Counted from the first letter of the stretch, positions 8,202 to 16,613 are shown. The stretch is 64,000 nt of DNA from Vibrio japonicus (GCF_024582835.1 NZ_CP102097.1:1374256-1438255); one strand, 5' to 3'. Translations and numbers: made by a program. The notes: generated from the sequence alone by a model not told the origin.

Positions 8202-9599
8202 TTATCGCTTAAAACGCACACGGAACGTGTTTTTATCTTCGCTTCTCGGAAGTAACTCGATAGTCGCGCTGTGCAGTAAGGCGATGTCACGAGCAATCGA
8301 CATTCCAAGCCCCGCACCATCGCCTTTTTCGGTGTTGGCTCGATAGAAATTATCAAACAACTTCTCTTTAGCTTCATCACTGATGTCAGGACCGGTGTCA
8401 CTCACATAAATGTCGTACCACATGTCTGAGGCCAAAATGACAACATCAATCTTACTGCCAGAGCCGGAATAGCGAATCGCATTGTCAATGAGGTTACGGA
8501 ACAAAAGTCCGATCAAGAGCTCGTCACCTTGGACGGTGCACGCATCTCCCTCCAAGCTGAGTTGTTGACCATTTCGTAACGCTAACAGTGCTAAGTCGGA
8601 GAGCGCCGATTGCAGCACCCCGTTAATATGAACGTCTTCACGTTCTAAATCGGTGATACTCTCAACCTTCGCTAACGTCAGTAATTGATGAAGTATCCGG
8701 TCTGTGCGGTCAATGCCTTGAAGGAGATTCGACAAGTCCTGTTCTAGCTGGGCTTTATCTTGGCTATTGAGGGCATTTTCTGCGTTTAACCGTAAGATAG
8801 TGAGGGGCGTTTTAATTTCGTGCGCAGCCATGCGAGTAAAACGTTTTTCACGCTGCCAAGCCTGTTCGAGTTGATCCAATAAATTGTTTAGTGTGTCTAC
8901 CAGAGGAGAAAGCTCCAACGTTTGTCTGGATACATAGATGCGATCCAGTTTTTGGATACTGCGCTGAGAGATCGCTGTTCTTAGCTCAGAAATGGGTTGG
9001 AAACTCTTGCCGATAACATAGATAAGAATACCGATAAAAAGAGGGAAAAGTACAATTTGCGGCAGTACTGAAGAGAGCGTAACTTCACTGATGATTTCTT
9101 GACGTATACTGTGTTTTTCTGCCACTAAGATGTAATCGTGCTCAGAGGCGTGAAGCTGAAATACACGCCATTTGTCTTGGTTTAGTGTTTGATCGTCAAA
9201 ACCAGAAAAATCAGGCGCAGGCGATAAGCTGCCAACGCTTTTATCGGAACTCCACACCATCTGATCATTTTGGAAAAACTGAAAAATAATATTTTGCTCA
9301 TATGGGTGTCCATAAGGCGTATCTTGATCGTCATCCGTTCCGGAAAGTTGGCGAATGTTATCCATCCAAGATTCAAATTGATTTTGGATGGATGGATCGG
9401 TTAAGTCTGCTCCCACAGAAGATGTCGTGAGCAAAAACAACTTCGCCGTTTGTCCCAACCTTGCGTCGTAGACTTCTTGCGTTTCATGTTTTGCAAATAG
9501 GAGACTGAAGTAAAGCGAAAGCGCAATCATGACGAGGGAGAGGAGGCTAACCGTAATGATAAGGCGACGCTTGATTGAGTAGGGCGTATTACTTTTCAA
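8202..9599 (-). CDS. Sensor histidine kinase (PmrB/CarS-like)
   Basis: 465 residues. TM1 is at about 12-35, a periplasmic sensor of about 140 residues follows, and TM2 is at about 180-198. A dimerisation domain carries the phospho-acceptor in MAAHEIKTPLT (about H260). The ATP-binding domain has the N box FRNLIDNAIRYSG and the G box GAGLGMSIARDI. The periplasmic part contains an acidic cluster around residues 88-93 (GTDDDQD), which in PmrB-type sensors can bind cations; that comparison is inference. It overlaps the response regulator gene by 11 nt and ends the operon that starts with the thermostable hemolysin gene. Likely signal: cationic peptide, metal or low pH at the envelope. Confidence 0.93.
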   Translation of the reverse strand: MKSNTPYSIKRRLIITVSLLSLVMIALSLYFSLLFAKHETQEVYDARLGQTAKLFLLTTSSVGADLTDPSIQNQFESWMDNIRQLSGTDDDQDTPYGHPYEQNIIFQFFQNDQMVWSSDKSVGSLSPAPDFSGFDDQTLNQDKWRVFQLHASEHDYILVAEKHSIRQEIISEVTLSSVLPQIVLFPLFIGILIYVIGKSFQPISELRTAISQRSIQKLDRIYVSRQTLELSPLVDTLNNLLDQLEQAWQREKRFTRMAAHEIKTPLTILRLNAENALNSQDKAQLEQDLSNLLQGIDRTDRILHQLLTLAKVESITDLEREDVHINGVLQSALSDLALLALRNGQQLSLEGDACTVQGDELLIGLLFRNLIDNAIRYSGSGSKIDVVILASDMWYDIYVSDTGPDISDEAKEKLFDNFYRANTEKGDGAGLGMSIARDIALLHSATIELLPRSEDKNTFRVRFKR

Positions 9600-10245
9600 T
9601 GATGTACCCCACGCCGCGAATGTTCTTGATCAACATGTTAGGGACTTTTTTGCGTAAGTTGTGAATGTGAACTTCAATGCTGTTGTCGTTTGTACAATCG
9701 TCCCAACCATGTAGAGACTGCGCAAGTTGCTCTTTACTCATGACTCTGCCTGCATTCGTCATTAAGCTGGCGAGCAACTTGAACTCTTTACGAGTCAACT
9801 TCAAAGGTTCCTGTTGAAAGGTGATGACCTGCTCAGATAACGAGAGCGCTAAGTCGCCAACTCGGATTTGCTCATTGGCACTGCCAGACTGGCGGCGAAT
9901 CAACACTCTTAAGCGCGCAAGCAACTCTTCTAGCGCGAAAGGCTTTCCGACGTATTCGTCTGCACCGCCATCTAATCCCTTTACACGATCTTGAATATCG
10001 TCACGTGCGGTTAAAATCATAACGGGTAGCTGAAAGCCAGCGCCACGAAGCCGTTTTAGCACCTCCAGCCCGTCGATATCAGGCAGCGTTAAATCGAGGA
10101 TAACGGCTGTAAATGTCTCGGTTTTCAGGGCTGCATTAACGCCGCCACCATGGGTCAGCCAGTCTACGGTAAAGCCATGGCGACTTAATGACGTCACCAT
10201 GGATTGACCAAGTAAGTTGTCGTCTTCAACCAGAAGTATTCGCAT
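9589..10245 (-). CDS. OmpR/PhoB-type response regulator (PmrA/CarR-like)
   Basis: 218 residues. The receiver domain has the acidic pocket EDD (7-9) and phospho-acceptor D51 (VILDLTLPD), with K101 in the GKPFALEELL segment. The winged-helix DNA-binding domain from about 125 carries KLTRKEFKLLASLM and the recognition region DDCTNDNSIEVHIHNLRKKV. This is the PmrA/QseB/CarR-type architecture. Two CTTAAG-N5-CTTAAG repeats, one before this operon and one before eptA, are the natural target sites, so the system likely activates its own operon. It starts 2 nt after the TPR gene. Confidence 0.94.
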   Translation of the reverse strand: MRILLVEDDNLLGQSMVTSLSRHGFTVDWLTHGGGVNAALKTETFTAVILDLTLPDIDGLEVLKRLRGAGFQLPVMILTARDDIQDRVKGLDGGADEYVGKPFALEELLARLRVLIRRQSGSANEQIRVGDLALSLSEQVITFQQEPLKLTRKEFKLLASLMTNAGRVMSKEQLAQSLHGWDDCTNDNSIEVHIHNLRKKVPNMLIKNIRGVGYIIEK

Positions 10246-10247
10246 TG

Positions 10248-10880
10248 TTATTGTAAGCTCTTAAGTCGTTTTGCTATCTCTTGCTGACGGCCTTGATCGG
10301 CGAGTGGACGACCTGGACGCGGCGCAGCTTGTTGCGCTTTGGTCAGGTATCGAATCGCTTCACTTTTTCGACCTTCTTCGGCAAGGAAATCTCCATAGAA
10401 GTAGTTAGGATCAATGCCGTTAGGGTTAATTTCAAGGGCTTTTTTGAGCATCTCTTCCGCTTTTTCATCGTCACCGAATCCAAGTGGCCACCCAGGTACT
10501 TTATAGTATAACGAACCTAAGCTGGTAAATGCGGAACCATCGAGCGTTTTGGGTGCTGAATCAATCACTTTTTCAAGTAACGCTTTGGATTCTTTGACGA
10601 GTGGTAATGCACCTAAACCTCCTTTTGCGCCCGCCAAAGACGCTTTGTTTATGGCCATCCAGACCATCAACTCAGGATTACTAGGATTAATATGCATGGC
10701 TTGTGATGTGTGCATAATAGCGACTTCTAAGCACTGTTCTTGCTCATCACTATCTTGAACTTGGTATTGGCAATGTGCCCACTCTTTTTGAATGCTTTCT
10801 AATGTGGGAACGGCCGCAAAAGCATGGCTGCTAGCAAGGATTGCGCTGATTCCGATACTTGTTATTGAAAGTGCTTTCAT
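10248..10880 (-). CDS. Secreted TPR-repeat protein
   Basis: 210 residues with a clear signal peptide (MKALSITSIGISAILASSHAFA, cleavage near 22). The mature part is helical, with two or three tetratricopeptide-like repeats; the best is around residues 140-185 (AEEMLKKALEINPNGIDPNYFYGDFLAEEG). It contains few cysteines and no catalytic motif. It is probably periplasmic and a binding partner or scaffold. It lies between the SDR gene (11 nt gap) and the response regulator, within the hemolysin operon. It could sense or carry an envelope component for the neighbouring sensor kinase, but nothing in the sequence proves this. Confidence 0.85.
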   Translation of the reverse strand: MKALSITSIGISAILASSHAFAAVPTLESIQKEWAHCQYQVQDSDEQEQCLEVAIMHTSQAMHINPSNPELMVWMAINKASLAGAKGGLGALPLVKESKALLEKVIDSAPKTLDGSAFTSLGSLYYKVPGWPLGFGDDEKAEEMLKKALEINPNGIDPNYFYGDFLAEEGRKSEAIRYLTKAQQAAPRPGRPLADQGRQQEIAKRLKSLQ

Positions 10881-10891
10881 GAACTTTACCT

Positions 10892-11698
10892 CTACTCTTC
10901 GGCTTGTTTTACGAATTTATGGATGGTTTCTTGTTGTTTGCGAATCGAGCTCGTGACCAAATTGGGCAGCAGTTGGTTGATGCGCGCAAATAGCTTTTCT
11001 GGCCATCCTATCCATTTTGCTGGCGTTTCTTTTTTCAGCATTTTGATGACGTGCTTAGCGACCACTTGTGGCTTGTCGCAATGGTTCCCCAGCGTCTTAT
11101 TCATTTGTGTAACAAGGTCACTATTGAGCTCGGTGTTAGTCGCTCGGGGGGCAAGGTAGAGCACGCGAATGCCTGCGCCATCCATTTCCCTATCCAGAGC
11201 TTCACTGAACCTGTGTAATCCAGCTTTTGCGGCGCAGTAACTGGTGTAACCCGGGTAACCAATCGAGCCAAATGTTGAACCTATGTTCAAGATGATCCCA
11301 GGTCGGTCTAGCCACGCTAATGCGCTTTGTGTGATAAGAATCGGTGTGGTTAAGTTAAGATTGATCTCATGTTGCAGTGAATCCGCATCTCGTTGAGCCA
11401 GAAAGCGGAACTGGTTTGTCCCCGCACCATTGATCACAACGCTGATTTTTTTGTTTTGCTGCAAGTGATCTCTGGCTTTGTTGCGCAGTAACGTTAGGCC
11501 TTCGCGTGTTGTTAGGTCAGCACATAAATATTGGTGCTCGCTAGGATTGGGCAGCGAGTCGATTACTTCTTTCAAGCGCTCCTCATGGCGTGCGACTAAT
11601 ATCAGTTTCGCGCCTTGTTTGGATAGTTCCTGAGCGATGGCTTTACCGATGCCACCAGAAGCTCCAGTGATCAACACGTATTTATTCTTCAGTTCCAT
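10892..11698 (-). CDS. Short-chain dehydrogenase/reductase
   Basis: 268 residues. Classical SDR fold: cofactor motif TGASGGIGKAIA (about 11-22), the NGAG motif near residue 90, catalytic Ser in NIGSTFG (about 140) and YTSYCAAKAG with the YxxxK pair (about 155-159). It should reduce a carbonyl or oxidise an alcohol with NAD(P)H. AGGAG precedes the ATG by 7 nt. It sits 9 nt downstream of the heme-oxygenase-like gene and upstream of the TPR gene. In this context it probably works on an acyl-derived intermediate made by the AMP-ligase, acetyltransferase-like and diiron oxidase proteins (inference). Confidence 0.9.
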   Translation of the reverse strand: MELKNKYVLITGASGGIGKAIAQELSKQGAKLILVARHEERLKEVIDSLPNPSEHQYLCADLTTREGLTLLRNKARDHLQQNKKISVVINGAGTNQFRFLAQRDADSLQHEINLNLTTPILITQSALAWLDRPGIILNIGSTFGSIGYPGYTSYCAAKAGLHRFSEALDREMDGAGIRVLYLAPRATNTELNSDLVTQMNKTLGNHCDKPQVVAKHVIKMLKKETPAKWIGWPEKLFARINQLLPNLVTSSIRKQQETIHKFVKQAEE

Positions 11699-11707
11699 AT
11701 TCGTCTC

Positions 11708-12388
11708 CTAAGCCGCTTCAGACACGGTTGCATCTGAGAGGCTGGTGAGCATCTGGCCATAAAGTTTGTAGACCATATTGGCCGAATCTATGATGGCTTG
11801 TTGGTCGCGGCTGTCTGTCACTTTGTCCATAAGAGATTCAAAGAACTGGATATGGTCTTGGTCAAGCACGCTATGGGAAGTGAGGTACGTCATTGCTTGA
11901 TCTGGAAGACCGAGTTTATTCTTCACAAGCTGGGCAATGTGGCCACCCACACCGACACTGGTTCCTTCCAGAACCCACACCATACCAAAGAGCGCCATCG
12001 GGTTGTGGCGGTCGATCTGGTGGTAAAGATAAGCAACCATCAATTCAATCGCTTCACCAGTACGGCCGATCCCTTGGTTGTGACGAACGAGTTCAGAATC
12101 AGCGCCACAGGCGGCAATGTCATTCAGAATCCATTCATGGTGACCTTTCTCTTCATCAATGTACTCAGCTAATGCCTCACGTACCCATTCGTGCTCAGCA
12201 TCTAAGCGACCACCACATGCCATCAATAGGGGAACGGTATGTTTCACATGGTGAAAAGCCTGAGTCAGAAACTCAATGTAAGTCGACACGTTGATCTCAC
12301 CACGCTCACACGCTTGAAATATTGGTGCACTCAGCATGTTTTGTTGGGCTTCACGGGTTTGTTCTTTAAGAGTGTTAAAAAAGCTCAT
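11708..12388 (-). CDS. Heme-oxygenase-like (HDO) iron-containing redox enzyme
   Basis: 226 residues, all-helical, TenA/heme-oxygenase-like fold. The residues that bind two irons in HDO enzymes such as UndA are visible: E80 and H83 in EEKGHHEW, E141 in VLEGTS, and H172, D176 and H179 in SHSVLDQDH. It lacks the TenA active-site cysteine context I would expect for a thiaminase, so an oxidase is favoured over a TenA regulator. HDOs carry out oxidative decarboxylation, desaturation or N-oxygenation of amino or fatty acids. The gene sits between an AMP-ligase (32 nt gap) and an SDR, as in a small biosynthetic cluster. AAGGA precedes the ATG. Confidence 0.85.
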   Translation of the reverse strand: MSFFNTLKEQTREAQQNMLSAPIFQACERGEINVSTYIEFLTQAFHHVKHTVPLLMACGGRLDAEHEWVREALAEYIDEEKGHHEWILNDIAACGADSELVRHNQGIGRTGEAIELMVAYLYHQIDRHNPMALFGMVWVLEGTSVGVGGHIAQLVKNKLGLPDQAMTYLTSHSVLDQDHIQFFESLMDKVTDSRDQQAIIDSANMVYKLYGQMLTSLSDATVSEAA

Positions 12389-12420
12389 GATTGATTCCTT
12401 AAATTCTTATCTACTGGAGG

Positions 12421-13896
12421 TTATTTCAATTCGATTAGCTGGTGGCTGGAGTCGATCTCTTCTCCAAGGAGCAATTGGTTCGCCCAAATTTCGATGACAT
12501 CACGCTTTGGTCGCCCGTTTTCCGTGTACCAGTGGGAACATGTGCCTAAGTTGTTGGTGATGATCAGCCTTTTTATGCAGGCATAGTCGGGCAAAGTGGC
12601 ATTTAACTCATGGATGTGTTCGACGATATTGTCAAAAGGCTCGACGATGGCAGAGAGTGAAGTTTGAGCTTCACCGACAACCAGCAATTTTAAACCGGGT
12701 ACAAACACCTGAGCCTGAGATTCGATCCATTCAGGAGAGATGTTTCGACCGTAGCTCGTAATAATTTGGTTTTTCTTACGCCCTAGGATATGAACAAATC
12801 CTTGCTCGTCGACTTGCCCTAAATCACCGGTTTCTAACCATTCTTGATCAAAAGGGTGGCCTAAATATCCAAGTGCTTGGTTGCCTTTGACAAGCAATTC
12901 ACCATCGTCCGCCACTTTGATTTCAATATGCTCAAGTGGCGCACCGCAACTGCCGTGTTTTACTTTGTTCGGTGTGTTGAGCGCAACGACAGATGCGCAC
13001 TCTGACAACCCGTAACCTTCATAAGCAGGAATACCTAAAGCGTGCGCGGCTGCCATAATTTCTGGGGCAACTCTTGCTCCTCCTACTGCGACAAATCGAA
13101 GTGACTCTGCGAAAATGGGATTCGCTTTCACCACTTGGATTAATGCCATAAGAAGTGCAGGAGTGAGCACTAAACTATTGGGTTGGTATGTGGCGAGCGC
13201 TTTTGTGAACGCTTGTGGATCGAACTGGCTTGAGCCTGTAAGCCCAACGTGTTCCCCTTGGAAGATAAAGCTTGTCACACCAAGCATCAATGGCACATAA
13301 ATCCCGGTGATGTTTTCTAGTAACGTGGACAAAGGCAGTAAAACAAGATGACGCTTAACATCGACGTTCAAAGCGGAAATCAGAGAACTGGAAACGCGAA
13401 ATAGATTCTCTTCACTCAAGCAAACCCCCTTTGGCGTGCCCGTTGAACCGGATGTAAACGTAATTTTAATTGTGTTCGGAAGTCGAGATGTGGTTCCAGC
13501 CGCGTATAAGCGGTATACGGGCAGAGCCTCGATTTGGCTAACTTGATCTTCCAACTCGAACATTTCCTGCCATTCACCGATGAGTAAATCAACACTGGAT
13601 TCGGAAATAATGTGCTCTACTTGTTTATTCGAAAAAAAGGTTGGAATCGGCACAATCGGTATCTCAGCGCGCATGGCTGCCAAGTCAATCAGTGCCCACC
13701 CGACGCTATTTTCTGCACGCAGCCCAATACAGTGACCACCAAGGTTTTGTAACTGCGCCGCTATGCGTTCAATGCGTCTTACCAGGTCGGAATAGGTGAT
13801 AGAAGTAGAACCATGATTACGACTGTATCCACGCAGGGCTATATGCTCAGGTGTCATCTTTGCGTGGTGATAGATTTTTTCGAGAATCCTGCTCAT
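12421..13896 (-). CDS. AMP-binding (ANL) acyl/aryl ligase
   Basis: 491 residues. Adenylate-forming enzyme: P-loop TSGSTGTPKG (148-157), YGLSE (295-299), TGD (356-358) and the hinge GRKKNQIIT (372-380). The C-terminal subdomain is present, but the usual catalytic lysine of motif A10 (…GK…) appears as Arg in ENGRPKR (R462); K464 two residues on might substitute. No carrier-protein gene was seen in the window, so the product may be an acyl-CoA or acyl-adenylate rather than a carrier-bound thioester. It begins 1 nt after the hemolysin stop codon with GGAGG upstream, so the two genes are coupled. Substrate unknown; a fatty acid is the simplest guess. Confidence 0.9.
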   Translation of the reverse strand: MSRILEKIYHHAKMTPEHIALRGYSRNHGSTSITYSDLVRRIERIAAQLQNLGGHCIGLRAENSVGWALIDLAAMRAEIPIVPIPTFFSNKQVEHIISESSVDLLIGEWQEMFELEDQVSQIEALPVYRLYAAGTTSRLPNTIKITFTSGSTGTPKGVCLSEENLFRVSSSLISALNVDVKRHLVLLPLSTLLENITGIYVPLMLGVTSFIFQGEHVGLTGSSQFDPQAFTKALATYQPNSLVLTPALLMALIQVVKANPIFAESLRFVAVGGARVAPEIMAAAHALGIPAYEGYGLSECASVVALNTPNKVKHGSCGAPLEHIEIKVADDGELLVKGNQALGYLGHPFDQEWLETGDLGQVDEQGFVHILGRKKNQIITSYGRNISPEWIESQAQVFVPGLKLLVVGEAQTSLSAIVEPFDNIVEHIHELNATLPDYACIKRLIITNNLGTCSHWYTENGRPKRDVIEIWANQLLLGEEIDSSHQLIELK

Positions 13897-13897
13897 T

Positions 13898-14524
13898 TTA
13901 GCCTCCGACTTTCTTATTCGCTTCTTGCTTATTCGAATCGTGGAAAATTTGGCGTAGTAGTTGGTATCCTTGGACTAAATTCCCTGCCATGACTCTCGGC
14001 TTATGTTGGTAGTAGGTTCCCCAGATTTTTTCCGCTTCAGGAACGCGATCTGCGCTTGCGTCTGCAATGACGACAGGGGTTAATCCGAGTCGCTTCATTA
14101 ACGCGTGCAATGGGTCCGTTGCAGTGAAAATGCACCATTTGTAACCTTGTTCGACGAGCTTTTCTGCCATAAGGAAAAAATGAATAGGTGAGTTACCCTG
14201 CGCAAAAGAGGCAAGCTGACCGAACTCAATGACGCTAGAGCGTTCGATGTTGACTTGAAAATGCTGGCTAAGAATGACTTCGGCTTTTTCATCAAGGTAT
14301 TGCTCAAGAAAGAGTGCTTCATCACCCGCATTTCTAAAACCACACAATGATGTGATCTTGCCGTCAATGAGTAGCGTCATAAACTCAGGCATAAAGGTGC
14401 CTAAATGGGCGTCAAAAGCTTGTTCATACCTTTTGGTAAGCTGTTGTGTAACTTGAGGCCAGAGTGGATGGTTTGGTGCGACAATTTCCAGTTTGTAATG
14501 AGATGTTGTTATTGGATGTCTCAT
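13898..14524 (-). CDS. Thermostable hemolysin family protein (GNAT-like)
   Basis: 208 residues, about 23 kDa. It resembles the Vibrio thermostable (delta-VPH) hemolysin family (T_hemolysin, Pfam PF12261). It has no signal peptide or membrane segment and no pore-forming motif. The order of secondary structure, with the segments TLLIDGKITSLCGFRNAG, VIEFGQLASFAQG and YKWCIFTATDPLHALMKRLGLTPV, resembles an acyltransferase of the GNAT/autoinducer-synthase kind. A cytoplasmic acyl transfer role is therefore at least as likely as direct haemolysis. It is the first gene of a seven-gene operon and is preceded by a CTTAAG direct repeat 47 nt upstream. AAGGGG precedes the ATG. Confidence 0.88.
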   Translation of the reverse strand: MRHPITTSHYKLEIVAPNHPLWPQVTQQLTKRYEQAFDAHLGTFMPEFMTLLIDGKITSLCGFRNAGDEALFLEQYLDEKAEVILSQHFQVNIERSSVIEFGQLASFAQGNSPIHFFLMAEKLVEQGYKWCIFTATDPLHALMKRLGLTPVVIADASADRVPEAEKIWGTYYQHKPRVMAGNLVQGYQLLRQIFHDSNKQEANKKVGG

Positions 14525-14570
14525 CGGATGCCCCTTAACTTGGTTGATAATGACAAATTAAGGTACAAAA

Positions 14571-14587
14571 CTTAAGAAACGCTTAAG
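14571..14587 (-). promoter_or_regulatory. PmrA-type box upstream of the hemolysin operon
   Basis: CTTAAG-AAACG-CTTAAG, again flanked by AAA and GAA. It matches YTTAAK-N5-YTTAAK. Its near edge is 47 nt before the hemolysin start codon, the same distance as the eptA copy. CATTAT at 14547-14552, 18 nt past the inner half-site, is a possible -10 element. Confidence 0.82.
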
Positions 14588-14637
14588 GAAGCGGAAAAAA
14601 GCGAAAATATTATGGGCTATGAACGTGTTACAACAAG

Positions 14638-14665
14638 AAAAGGCGAGCTTACGTTGCTCGCCTTT
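14638..14665 (-). terminator. Terminator of the TRAP transporter operon
   Basis: AAAGGCGAGC (14638-14647 region) pairs with GCTCGCCTTT (14656-14665) around a 7-nt loop. On the minus strand it is followed by a T-rich run (TTTTCTTG). It lies just beyond the large permease stop codon and insulates the operon from the hemolysin promoter. Confidence 0.85.
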
Positions 14666-14698
14666 GAGTTTGATATGAATGTTTATTGTAGACGTAGT

Positions 14699-16084
14699 TT
14701 AGCCGTACGCGACGCTAGGGAACCAAAGTACGAGCTGAGGCCATGCGACTAAACACACCAATGCGATAAGCTGAATTAAAATGAATGGAATCACGCCGCG
14801 GTAGATGTCTTTTAACGCCACGCCTTCTGGGCATACCCCTTTTAAGTAGAATAAGGCAAAGCCAACAGGTGGTGTTAAGAAACTGGTTTGCAGCGCCATA
14901 GCGACCAGCATCACGAACCAAACTAAGCTAGGGTTATCAACGACACCGTGTCCGTCCAGTTCTATCCCCAAACTTGCAATCACTGGCGCGAGCAGCGGTA
15001 GAGCGATTAAGGTAATTTCAATCCAATCTAAGAAGAACCCTAGTAAGAAGACGATCATCAGAATAAACGCAATGATACCGTAAGGGCCGAATGGCAAACC
15101 GCTTAAGAACGATTCGATTAGCTCATCACCACCAAGCTCACGAAGCACTAAAGCAAAACACGAAGCGCCCAGAAAGATCATAAAGATATACGCTGTTGTG
15201 CCATAAGAAGCGAGTACCACTTCTTTCAACACTTTCACGTTGAGCTTTTTATTGTAGGCCGCGAGTAAAGTTGCACCCAGCGCACCAATACCTGACGCTT
15301 CGGTTGGCGTGGCAACACCTGCAAAGATAGAGCCAAGCACTACAAAGATCAGAATCACAGTCGGAGTGATGTCTTTGAATACCTGAAGTATCAACCCCCA
15401 TTCGACAGGCTGGACGTCTTCAGGCACTGGCGCTTTGCTTGGAGAGGTTTTACCGACGATGAGAATGTAAAGGATGTACAACGCACCGAGCAATAGACCC
15501 GGAATAATCGCCCCCATAAAGAGATCGCCAACAGATAGGCCAAGCTGATCAGCCATGATGACTAACATAATCGATGGTGGCAGCAAAATACCCAGCGTAC
15601 CCGCAGAGGCAACTGTACCGAGAGCCAAAGGTAAGTGATAACCTTGACGCATCATACTCGGCAGTGACATCACTGTGAGCAACACGACGGACGCACCGAT
15701 GATGCCTGTCGACGCAGCGAGAATAATCCCGATCGCCATTACCGTAATCGCTAAACCGCCGTGAACTTTACCAAACAGGGCTTGCATCGAAGACATCAGC
15801 TTTTCGGCAATGCCGGATTTATCCAGCATATTCCCCATAAAGATAAACATGGGAAGGGCAACCAGAATCCAGTTATCCATGATCTTGTAAATACGGTTTA
15901 CCACTAAACCTATGCTGGTGTAATCAAGCCCGGTAAACGTGTCGAGATACAGATCCGCATAGTAGCCAACTGCACCAAAGACAACACCAATGCCACCCAG
16001 CACGTACGCGACAGGGATGCCGGTAAACAGCAATAAGATGAACGAGCCAAACATGGCGATGACAATCCACTCATTTGGTTCCAT
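14699..16084 (-). CDS. TRAP transporter large permease (DctM type)
   Basis: 461 residues with about 12 hydrophobic segments. It contains typical DctM stretches such as MDNWILVALPMFIFMGNML and the glycine-rich segments around ILAASTGIIGASVVLLTVMSLP. It forms the sodium-driven translocation channel with the small permease and takes substrate from the periplasmic binding protein. The start has AAGGAG 6 nt upstream and overlaps the end of the small permease gene by 14 nt. It is the last gene of the three-gene operon. Confidence 0.95.
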   Translation of the reverse strand: MEPNEWIVIAMFGSFILLLFTGIPVAYVLGGIGVVFGAVGYYADLYLDTFTGLDYTSIGLVVNRIYKIMDNWILVALPMFIFMGNMLDKSGIAEKLMSSMQALFGKVHGGLAITVMAIGIILAASTGIIGASVVLLTVMSLPSMMRQGYHLPLALGTVASAGTLGILLPPSIMLVIMADQLGLSVGDLFMGAIIPGLLLGALYILYILIVGKTSPSKAPVPEDVQPVEWGLILQVFKDITPTVILIFVVLGSIFAGVATPTEASGIGALGATLLAAYNKKLNVKVLKEVVLASYGTTAYIFMIFLGASCFALVLRELGGDELIESFLSGLPFGPYGIIAFILMIVFLLGFFLDWIEITLIALPLLAPVIASLGIELDGHGVVDNPSLVWFVMLVAMALQTSFLTPPVGFALFYLKGVCPEGVALKDIYRGVIPFILIQLIALVCLVAWPQLVLWFPSVAYG

Positions 16085-16613
16085 GATTCGCTCCTTTGAA
16101 AATGATTTCTAACGACCGTAAGATTTTTGCCAGCATTGAGAGCAGCAATAGACCAAAACTGAGCGGTATGACACTTTTGATCAGCCAACGAAATGGCAAC
16201 CCAGAAGGAGAAGCCGAACTTTCATTTACGCGCCAAGATTCATAGGCAAAGTCGTAAGAATGCAGTATCACGACGATGACAAATGGGATCGCTAAAAACA
16301 GCAACCCAAGTAGATCGACAACCGCTTTAGTACGTTCGGAAAACTTATGATAGAAGAGGTCGACACGCACATGCAGATTGGTGACTTGTGCATACGCCGT
16401 ACCAAACATGACCGCCGTTGCGTATAAATGCCACTGCAACTCCTCAAACGCTATCTGGCCGTTAGAAAAGACTTTTCGCAATACGACTTGCAATATGATC
16501 ACGCCAATCAAAACCACGTTCGTCCATGCAAAAAACTTACTGATGGAAGTGATGAACTTTTCTAGTTGATCATAAAACGGGACAGTGGGGGTAGAATATA
16601 ACACCTTGCTCAT
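16071..16613 (-). CDS. TRAP transporter small permease (DctQ type)
   Basis: About 180 residues, four membrane segments. The family motif EELQWHLYATAVMFGTAYA, followed by HVRVDLFY, is near residues 75-105. AAGGAG sits 7 nt before ATG 16613; an upstream in-frame extension to 16670 has no ribosome site. It is between the binding-protein gene and the large permease. The extra-long loop between the last two segments (ESSASPSGLPF) faces the periplasm. Confidence 0.93.
   Translation of the reverse strand: MSKVLYSTPTVPFYDQLEKFITSISKFFAWTNVVLIGVIILQVVLRKVFSNGQIAFEELQWHLYATAVMFGTAYAQVTNLHVRVDLFYHKFSERTKAVVDLLGLLFLAIPFVIVVILHSYDFAYESWRVNESSASPSGLPFRWLIKSVIPLSFGLLLLSMLAKILRSLEIIFKGANHGTK

Noticed and set aside
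8202..10245. Naming the two-component genes carSR or vprBA outright
   Set aside because: The architecture fits, but orthology to the V. cholerae pair was not testable and the almEFG genes are absent here.
11893..12294. A 133-codon open frame on the plus strand opposite the HDO gene
   Set aside because: It is antisense to a well-supported gene, has no ribosome site and no recognisable domain; it follows the base composition of the real frame.
11708..12388. Calling this protein a TenA regulator or thiaminase
   Set aside because: The diiron ligand pattern and the neighbouring ligase and SDR fit an oxidase better.
13898..14524. Treating the thermostable hemolysin as a secreted pore-forming toxin
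   Set aside because: There is no signal peptide, no membrane segment and no toxin motif; only the family name supports toxicity.
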